A stretch of 11,030 bases of DNA from TMED109 sp015660425 (lineage in GTDB: Bacteria; Pseudomonadota; Alphaproteobacteria; TMED109). The stretch is taken from contig JAPYTH010000038.1 in NCBI GenBank assembly GCA_029936295.1, positions 1 to 11,030 of the forward strand, read 5' to 3'. A program made the translations under genes and the position numbers. The notes under the pieces are model-generated. The model was not told where the DNA came from. It saw only the letters and a program-made list of their open reading frames with translations, and did not search any database. Shown in pieces: positions 7,125 through 11,030 of the stretch (position 1 is its first letter; every line of letters begins with the position of its first letter).

Positions 7125-7787
7125 ATGAGTAACCTAAGATCTGAGAATATTATTTTAGCAGTTCCTAAAGGAAGAATTTTAGAAGAATTAGTTCCTTTAA
7201 TGAAAAAATCAAATATTATTCCAGAGCAAGCTTTTTTTGATTCTAGTGACAGAAAATTATTGTTTTCTTCTAATTTACCTTGGTTAAAAATAATTAGGGT
7301 AAGAAGTTTTGATGCTGCTACTTTTGTTGCTTTTGGAGGGGCAGATATTGGAGTTGTCGGATTAGATGTATTAAAAGAATTTAATTACCCGGAATTATAT
7401 GCTCCTATAGATTTGAATATTGGTAAATGTAGTCTTTCAATTGCTCAGCCAAAAAATTATATTGAAAATGGGAATGCACAGTTAAAAATTGCCACTAAAT
7501 ACCCTAATATAACTAATGAATATTTTGCAGAAAAAGGAATAAATGTTAATTGCATTAAAATGAATGGTGCAATGGAAATTGCACCTAAGTTAGATATGGC
7601 GGATAAAATAGTTGACTTAGTTTCTTCAGGAATGACAATGAAAGCTAACGATTTAGTGGAAATAGAGAGAATAGTTGAGATCACATCACACTTAGTTATA
7701 AACAGAACAGCTTTTAAAACTCGTTCTGAAAATATTCGCCATATAATGAGTCTTTTTCAGGAGGTATTAATTGGAAAAAATTCTTAA
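7125..7787 (+). CDS. hisG: ATP phosphoribosyltransferase, short form catalytic subunit
   Basis: Condenses ATP with PRPP to phosphoribosyl-ATP, the first and controlled step of histidine synthesis. The 220-aa length identifies the short form (HisGS), which lacks the C-terminal regulatory domain of the about 300-aa long form and normally needs the HisZ subunit for activity and feedback. No hisZ is in the window, so it should be elsewhere. Family features include LAVPKGRILEE at 11-21, FGGADIGVVGLDVL in the middle, and the PRPP loop region MEIAPKLDMADKIVDLVSSGMTMKAND near 148-176. The loop is slightly diverged from the usual VSTGxTLxANGL, with Ser for Thr and Asp for Gly. AAAGGA at 7113-7118 precedes the ATG. 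The last 17 bases overlap hisD, which suggests coupled translation. Confidence 0.95.
   Translation: MSNLRSENIILAVPKGRILEELVPLMKKSNIIPEQAFFDSSDRKLLFSSNLPWLKIIRVRSFDAATFVAFGGADIGVVGLDVLKEFNYPELYAPIDLNIGKCSLSIAQPKNYIENGNAQLKIATKYPNITNEYFAEKGINVNCIKMNGAMEIAPKLDMADKIVDLVSSGMTMKANDLVEIERIVEITSHLVINRTAFKTRSENIRHIMSLFQEVLIGKNS
7759..7764 (+). promoter_or_regulatory. Consensus ribosome binding site inside hisG, for hisD
   Basis: Exact AGGAGG with a 6-base spacer to the TTG at 7771. It lies within the hisG coding sequence (encoding part of FQEVL) and decides the unusual hisD start. Confidence 0.8.
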
Positions 7788-9078
7788 TTATAACAATAAA
7801 AATTTTATAGAAAAATTAAATTTTTTTATATCAAATAGTAGAGGTACTGGTTTAGATATTTCTGAGCAGGTAAAAAATATAATCTCTAATGTAATGAAGG
7901 ATGGTGACAAGGCTATTAATGAACTTACAGTTAAATATGATAATTATGATATTTTTAAAAATGGAATTCGTGTAAGTGAAAATGATATAAATAAGGCTTA
8001 TGATGCATGTGAGAAAGAGCTAATATATGCTTTAGAACAGGCGGTTGAAAGAATAAGAGCTTTTCATGAATTACAACTTCCAAAGAATATTAGTTATATA
8101 GACGAGAGTAATATATCTTTGAGCTCTAGGTGGACACCACTTGATTCAGTTGGTTTATATGTTCCAGGTGGAAAAGCCTCATATCCAAGTTCTGTAATAA
8201 TGACGGCGATTCCTGCTAAAATTGCTCAAGTTCCAGAAGTTTCAATGTGTGTACCAAGCCCTAACGGATATTTAAATCCTTCCGTTCTAGTAGCTGCAAA
8301 AATTTCTGGTATAAAAGATATTTACAAAATTGGTGGTGCACAAGCTATTGCAGCTATGGCTTATGGAAGTAAATCAGTAAAATCAGTAAATAAAATTTTT
8401 GGTCCTGGCAATACATGGGTAACAGAAGCAAAAAGACAACTTTTTGGTAAAGTAGGAATTGATATGGTAGCAGGGCCTTCGGAAATATTGGTTATAGCTG
8501 ATAGTTTAAGTAATCCTAATTGGATTGCTGCTGATTTATTATCTCAGGCGGAACATGATTTGGATGCACAAGCTATTTTAATAACAGATACTTTAGATTT
8601 TGCAAGGCAAGTAGAATTAGAAATTAATACTTTACTTGAATCTTTGGATAGATCAGAAATAGCTAAAGCTAGTTGGAATAATAATGGAATGATTATTATT
8701 GTTAAAAATTGGGAGCAATCTATTGAAATAGCAAATCAACTTGCGCCTGAGCATTTAGAAATATCAATGGATAACCCTGAAATAATTTCTGATAAGATAA
8801 ATAATGCAGGGTCAATTTTCTTAGGACGATTTACTCCAGAAGCTATAGGGGATTATATTGCTGGACCAAACCATGTTCTTCCTACTTCTAGAACAGCGAG
8901 GTTCTCATCGGGAATATCTACTTTAGACTATATGAGAAGAACTTCTTTAATTAAATGTGATTTAAATTCATTATCTTCTATTGCACCAGCCGCTATTAAA
9001 ATAGCTGAGAATGAAGGGTTAGGTGCTCATGCCTTGTCAATGAAAATAAGACTGAACAAATTTAAAAATGAAAAATAA
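7771..9078 (+). CDS. hisD: Histidinol dehydrogenase
   Basis: Catalyses the last two steps of histidine synthesis, oxidising L-histidinol to L-histidine with two NAD and a zinc ion. At 435 aa it matches the family. Zinc ligands are all present: Gln259 and His262 in LSQAEHDLDAQ, Asp361 in GDYIAGPNHVLPT, and His420 in LGAHA. The catalytic Glu327-His328 pair sits in LAPEHLE. The NAD-site signature GPGNTWVTEAKRQLFGKVGID and AGPSEILV at 235-242 are intact. The start is TTG at 7771, supported by AGGAGG at 7759-7764; this makes a 17-base overlap with hisG in a different frame and gives the normal N-terminal length. The 3' end overlaps the UPF0262 gene by 11 bases. hisG-hisD therefore forms a translationally coupled pair. 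Confidence 0.97.
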   Translation: MEKILNYNNKNFIEKLNFFISNSRGTGLDISEQVKNIISNVMKDGDKAINELTVKYDNYDIFKNGIRVSENDINKAYDACEKELIYALEQAVERIRAFHELQLPKNISYIDESNISLSSRWTPLDSVGLYVPGGKASYPSSVIMTAIPAKIAQVPEVSMCVPSPNGYLNPSVLVAAKISGIKDIYKIGGAQAIAAMAYGSKSVKSVNKIFGPGNTWVTEAKRQLFGKVGIDMVAGPSEILVIADSLSNPNWIAADLLSQAEHDLDAQAILITDTLDFARQVELEINTLLESLDRSEIAKASWNNNGMIIIVKNWEQSIEIANQLAPEHLEISMDNPEIISDKINNAGSIFLGRFTPEAIGDYIAGPNHVLPTSRTARFSSGISTLDYMRRTSLIKCDLNSLSSIAPAAIKIAENEGLGAHALSMKIRLNKFKNEK

Positions 9079-9562
9079 TATTAGTAGCATAAAGTTTGAA
9101 CAAGTTATCATAAATGGTTTGAATACTACTAATGATAAGGATATGAAGGTAGCTATTTATGATATATTAGAAGAAAATTCATTTTCTTTGATTAATGCCG
9201 ATGAAGAAACTTTTACAATTAGTTTGTTTTTTCAAGAAAATATAGTTAATTTTATTGTTAATTCACATGGTTCTCAAAATAATTTAAAGACAGTGTCAGT
9301 GAATTTCAAGAGTATAAGTAAGATTTTGAAAGATTATATAATATTATGTAATTCATATTATGAGTCTATTAAATCAGCACCAATACAAAAAGTTGAAGCT
9401 TTAGATATGGGAAGAAGAAGTTTACATGATGATGCTGCACATGACTTGCTACATAAGTTAAAAGAGCATGTTAATATGGACTTTAATACTGCAAGAAGGT
9501 TTATTACGTTATTTAGTATTATTCAAAGAAAATCATTACTAGGTAAGAATGTTATTATATAA
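9068..9562 (+). CDS. UPF0262 family protein
   Basis: A 164-aa uncharacterised protein belonging to UPF0262, found almost only in Alphaproteobacteria and typically directly after hisD. Diagnostic parts are AIYDILEENSF near residues 29-39, the motif ILKDYIILCNSYYESIKSAP (the family reads IKDYFxICESYYxAIR), EALDMGRRSLHDDAAHDL around 109-126 (family: EAIDMGRRGLHNEG), and DFNTARRFITLFSI near the C-terminus (family: DFDTARRLFTL). It is cytoplasmic by sequence, with no signal or membrane segment, and the biochemical role is unknown. The ATG lies inside the end of hisD (11-base overlap) without a clear Shine-Dalgarno, so it probably depends on translation of hisD. The residues after IIQRK are not conserved as I remember the family. 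Confidence 0.88.
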   Translation: MKNNISSIKFEQVIINGLNTTNDKDMKVAIYDILEENSFSLINADEETFTISLFFQENIVNFIVNSHGSQNNLKTVSVNFKSISKILKDYIILCNSYYESIKSAPIQKVEALDMGRRSLHDDAAHDLLHKLKEHVNMDFNTARRFITLFSIIQRKSLLGKNVII

Positions 9563-9598
9563 TATTGTTAATAGTATTTAATTAATAAAGGGATAAAT

Positions 9599-9817
9599 AT
9601 GGCAAAAGAAGATCTTTTAGAATTTGATGGTATAGTTGATGAAATTTTACCTAACGCAATGTTTAAAGTTACTCTTGAAAATAAACATGAAGTATTAGCG
9701 CACACTGCAGGAAGAATGAGAAAACATAGAATTCGTGTTTTAGCAGGTGATAAGGTGACAGTAGAGATGACACCTTATGATTTAACTAAAGGCAGAATTA
9801 TATATAGACATAAGTAA
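9599..9817 (+). CDS. infA: Translation initiation factor IF-1
   Basis: IF-1 binds the A site of the 30S subunit and works with IF-2 and IF-3 in start-codon selection. The 72-aa length is exactly standard and the single OB-fold is complete: MAKEDLLEFDGIVDEILPNAMFKVTLEN, then AHTAGRMRKHRIRVLAGDKVTVEMTPYDLTKGRI, with the conserved Arg/Lys-rich loop that contacts 16S rRNA. AAGGGA at 9588-9593 gives a good ribosome binding site 5 bases before the ATG. A 36-bp A/T-rich spacer separates it from the UPF0262 gene; maf starts 6 bp after its stop, so at least infA-maf should share a transcript. In many relatives a low-molecular-weight phosphatase gene sits just upstream; there is none here. Confidence 0.97.
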   Translation: MAKEDLLEFDGIVDEILPNAMFKVTLENKHEVLAHTAGRMRKHRIRVLAGDKVTVEMTPYDLTKGRIIYRHK

Positions 9818-9823
9818 TAGTAT

Positions 9824-10396
9824 TTGAATAATAATTATAAATTGATATTAGCCTCTTCTTCAGAAAGAAGATTTAATATGCTTAGTAGAATTGGCTATAA
9901 ACCTGACTATGTGGACCCACCGAATATAGACGAAAGCATTAAAACTAATGAAAAACCCAAATCATATGTAAATAGAGTGGCTTTTAAAAAAGCTGAAGCA
10001 GTATCACAAAGACATAAAGATTGCTTTATACTTGCTGCAGATACAGTTATTGTTTCTGGTGGAAAAATATACGGTAAAGCTGAAACACGAATAGAAGCAT
10101 TTAAAACTCTTACAACTTTATCTGGAAAGCGTCACAAAGTTTATGGGGGGATTTGTGTTATATCTCCATCTAATAATATATCTTTAAGAACTATTATTAC
10201 TCAAGTTAGTTTTAGAGTCTTAGATAAGAAAGAAATTGAAAATTATATATTATTAGAAGAATGGAAAGGTAAAGCAGGATGTTATGCTATTCAAGGAGTA
10301 GCCTCTACATTTATTAAAAGGATTAATGGAAATTATGACAATATTATGGGTCTATCATTAATAGATGTGGATAAAATGTTAAAAGGATTAAAGTAA
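9824..10396 (+). CDS. maf: Maf-family nucleoside triphosphate pyrophosphatase
   Basis: Maf proteins hydrolyse selected nucleoside triphosphates, canonical (dTTP/UTP) or modified, to monophosphate and pyrophosphate, a house-cleaning role that has also been linked to septum control. The 190-aa protein carries LILASSSERR at 7-16 (family: ASxSxRR), DES at 36-38, the catalytic Asp73 in ILAADTVI, GKAETRIEAFKTLTTLSGKRHKVYGG, and EWKGKAGCYAIQGVASTFIKRINGNYDNIMGLSL. AGCYAIQG resembles the YhdE (dTTP/UTP) branch more than the YceF branch, but specificity is inferred. An in-frame stop (TAG at 9818-9820) lies just upstream, so the start must be TTG at 9824, or TTG at 9842, which would give a protein opening at LILASSS. 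Neither has a clear Shine-Dalgarno; coupling to infA (stop at 9815-9817) is likely. Confidence 0.93.
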   Translation: MNNNYKLILASSSERRFNMLSRIGYKPDYVDPPNIDESIKTNEKPKSYVNRVAFKKAEAVSQRHKDCFILAADTVIVSGGKIYGKAETRIEAFKTLTTLSGKRHKVYGGICVISPSNNISLRTIITQVSFRVLDKKEIENYILLEEWKGKAGCYAIQGVASTFIKRINGNYDNIMGLSLIDVDKMLKGLK

Positions 10397-10484
10397 GATA
10401 TAAAGAGTATTATATATTATTTAAATATTCAGGCATACTTTACTTTACATAATGAAGTCTATCGATTAAAAACTCTTATATGGG
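10397..10484. other. Spacer between maf and tRNA-Phe
   Basis: An 88-base A/T-rich spacer with no convincing ORF or intrinsic terminator. A possible -10 box CATAAT at 10445-10450 with a poor -35 (TTAAAT at 10421-10426, 18-base spacing) could drive the tRNA, but this is weak. In many alphaproteobacteria an RNase E/G gene and yacG lie between maf and tRNA-Phe; neither is here. Confidence 0.4.
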
Positions 10485-10560
10485 GCCCAAATAGCTCAGT
10501 TGGTAGAGCAAGCGACTGAAAATCGCTGTGTCGTTGGTTCAATTCCATCTTTGGGCACCA
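10485..10560 (+). tRNA. tRNA-Phe (anticodon GAA), CCA encoded
   Basis: A complete cloverleaf of 76 bases. The acceptor stem GCCCAAA/TTTGGGC is 7 perfect pairs, followed by A73 and an encoded CCA. The D stem is GCTC/GAGC with loop AGTTGGTA. The anticodon stem AGCGA/TCGCT encloses CTGAAAA, giving anticodon GAA for phenylalanine. The variable region is GTGTC and the T loop is TTCAATT. The T stem GTTGG/CCATC has one T-T mismatch at the 50-64 pair. Its position after infA-maf matches alphaproteobacterial synteny. Confidence 0.97.
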
Positions 10561-10625
10561 TATATCTTATTTCTTAAAATTTGGCAGTTTTCTCTAGTAT
10601 TTTTCCTTATTGATTAAATGATATG

Positions 10626-10648
10626 TACCACGCATTTATACCACGCAT
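10626..10648. repeat. Tandem 10-bp direct repeat TACCACGCAT
   Basis: Two exact copies, at 10626-10635 and 10639-10648, with a 13-base period. Short iterated sites like this can be protein-binding sites, for example arm sites of recombinases or iterons, but only two copies are seen. Confidence 0.5.
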
Positions 10649-10668
10649 GGTTAAATACTACATATTGT

Positions 10669-10694
10669 GGTGTAGCATTACACCTGAATCAGGT
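10669..10694. repeat. Two overlapping, mutually exclusive inverted repeats
   Basis: GGTGTA at 10669-10674 pairs with TACACC at 10679-10684 around GCAT. ACCTGA at 10682-10687 pairs with TCAGGT at 10689-10694 around one base. They share ACC, so only one can form. The second would need to open its inner pair to make a real RNA loop; as DNA it is a 13-base palindrome. Confidence 0.4.
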
Positions 10695-10709
10695 CATATT
10701 TACATGTAG

Positions 10710-10790
10710 ATGAGTAGTTATTTTAGTGGATTACTGCCATTATTTCTATGGTTTTTTGCTGTAACTATACTGTTTAGACATATCATTTGA
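10710..10790 (+). CDS. Possible 26-aa single-helix membrane peptide
   Basis: ATG to TGA, beginning MSSYFSG and containing a continuous hydrophobic run (LLPLFLWFFAVTILF) long enough for one membrane helix, ending RHII. There is no Shine-Dalgarno near the ATG. The same frame upstream is open from an ATG at 10623 to a TAG at 10707-10709 directly before this ATG, so this could instead be a piece of a decayed longer ORF, or chance in T-rich DNA. No family is recognised. Confidence 0.15.
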   Translation: MSSYFSGLLPLFLWFFAVTILFRHII

Positions 10791-10880
10791 ATGCTTATGT
10801 ATCGTCATTGCATACGCATAGGTTAATACGAGTAAAGACAGACTTAGAGAACTGTGGCAAACTAGGTTCTATACCTATAA

Positions 10881-10896
10881 AGTGACCTAGATCACT
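10881..10896. promoter_or_regulatory. CRP/FNR-family-like palindrome
   Basis: AGTGACCTAGATCACT is a 16-bp palindrome with one mismatched pair, and its core GTGA-N6-TCAC has the spacing of CRP-type operators. It lies 52 bases before the ATG of the small ORF at 10949. The match is to the E. coli-type half-site; which regulator would bind in this organism is unknown. Confidence 0.3.
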
Positions 10897-10948
10897 GTTA
10901 TTAAGCATCTAAGCAAGATATCTTTTTATCCTTATTAGGAGTAAGTGG

Positions 10949-11017
10949 ATGAAAATAGTCATAGGGGGAGCACAAAATTTTAAAATCTCGCGTACTATTA
11001 ATTGGGTACCCTCATAA
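10949..11017 (+). CDS. Short ORF (22 aa) with strong ribosome binding site
   Basis: ATG at 10949 follows AGGAG at 10937-10941 with a 7-base spacer, one of the better initiation sites in the window, yet the frame ends after 22 codons (MKIVIGGAQNFK then ISRTINWVPS). A leader peptide, a gene broken soon after its start, or chance are all possible. I recognise no family. The CRP-like palindrome upstream fits a promoter region but does not prove one. Confidence 0.3.
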   Translation: MKIVIGGAQNFKISRTINWVPS

Positions 11018-11030
11018 AATTAGTAAAAAT

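Larger units (their letters stand above)
10561..11030. other. Gene-poor 3' flank of tRNA-Phe with repeats and hairpins
   Basis: These 470 bases contain no long ORF on either strand. A hand count gives about 149 G+C, near 32%, well above the other spacers here (about 9% in 4801-4857). Contents: a direct repeat TACCACGCAT at 10626-10635 and 10639-10648; overlapping inverted repeats at 10669-10694; alternative CTAGGT/ACCTAG pairings at 10862-10890; a GTGA-N6-TCAC palindrome at 10881-10896; a short hydrophobic ORF at 10710-10790; and a 22-codon ORF with a good ribosome binding site at 10949-11017. It may be a structured RNA or leader, a decayed gene, or the edge of an acquired segment. No integrase is visible and no copy of the tRNA 3' end was found. 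Confidence 0.5.

Noticed and set aside
7457..7684. Minus-strand ORF within hisG
   Set aside because: Antisense to the conserved PRPP-binding part of hisG.
8368..8392. Short tandem repeat AAATCAGTA in hisD
   Set aside because: It encodes the KSVKSVNK stretch just before the conserved GPGN motif; a two-unit repeat inside a normal coding sequence needs no further explanation.
11002..11010. TTGGGTACC resembling the tRNA 3' end TTGGGCACC, as a possible attachment-site repeat
   Set aside because: Only 8 of 9 bases match and similarity does not extend on either side, too little for a duplicated attachment site.
10561..11030. Known structural RNAs (SRP RNA, RNase P, tmRNA, 6S) in the tRNA flank
   Set aside because: I looked for their hallmark conserved sequences by eye and saw none.
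1..11030. CRISPR arrays, transposases, phage or defence genes
   Set aside because: No regularly spaced repeats and no matching protein families on either strand; the intact genes are mostly housekeeping or envelope genes.

Overview
This window looks like a low-GC chromosomal segment from an alphaproteobacterium that makes its own histidine. The main evidence is the order dcd, murA, a DUF2948 gene, hisG, hisD, a UPF0262 gene, infA, maf, tRNA-Phe. DUF2948 and UPF0262 are essentially alphaproteobacterial families, and the murA to maf neighbourhood is a recurrent alphaproteobacterial arrangement. A/T-rich codon use, very A/T-rich spacers and tightly packed or overlapping genes suggest a streamlined genome (marine or host-associated), but nothing here fixes the genus.

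Left part (1-2002, minus strand): the 5' part of an unrecognised secreted protein runs off the left edge. Upstream of it lie a perfect 12-bp inverted repeat and a degraded gene whose readable piece resembles the NAD-binding N-terminus of the 3-hydroxyisobutyrate/6-phosphogluconate dehydrogenase family. Before that comes an O-antigen ligase/polymerase-type membrane protein. Divergent from it (2118-3869, plus) is an MsbA-like ABC exporter with all nucleotide-binding motifs intact. It converges, with only three bases between the stop codons, on a minus-strand protein phosphatase of the HCX5R type. No ATG can start the conserved part of that phosphatase; it seems to begin at an ATT codon behind a good Shine-Dalgarno sequence. 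The ligase and exporter suggest an envelope glycolipid locus.

Central and right part (4644-10396, plus): a 45-aa basic protein precedes a compact gene run. dcd (dCTP deaminase) and murA (first committed step of peptidoglycan synthesis) are 7 bp apart. A DUF2948 protein, hisG and hisD follow; hisG is the short form that needs HisZ, and hisD starts at TTG inside the end of hisG. A UPF0262 protein overlapping hisD, infA (IF-1) and maf (nucleotide pyrophosphatase) complete it. These serve nucleotide supply and sanitation, wall synthesis, histidine synthesis and translation initiation; they look co-transcribed by housekeeping synteny rather than as one pathway. tRNA-Phe(GAA) follows at 10485-10560.

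The last 470 bases (10561-11030) have no recognisable gene. By hand count they are about 32% GC, far above the other spacers. They contain a direct repeat, several short inverted repeats, a CRP-like palindrome and a few tiny ORFs. This could be a structured RNA or leader, or the edge of a decayed or acquired segment next to the tRNA. I see no phage, transposase, CRISPR or defence genes, and nothing I can defend as a new multi-gene system.
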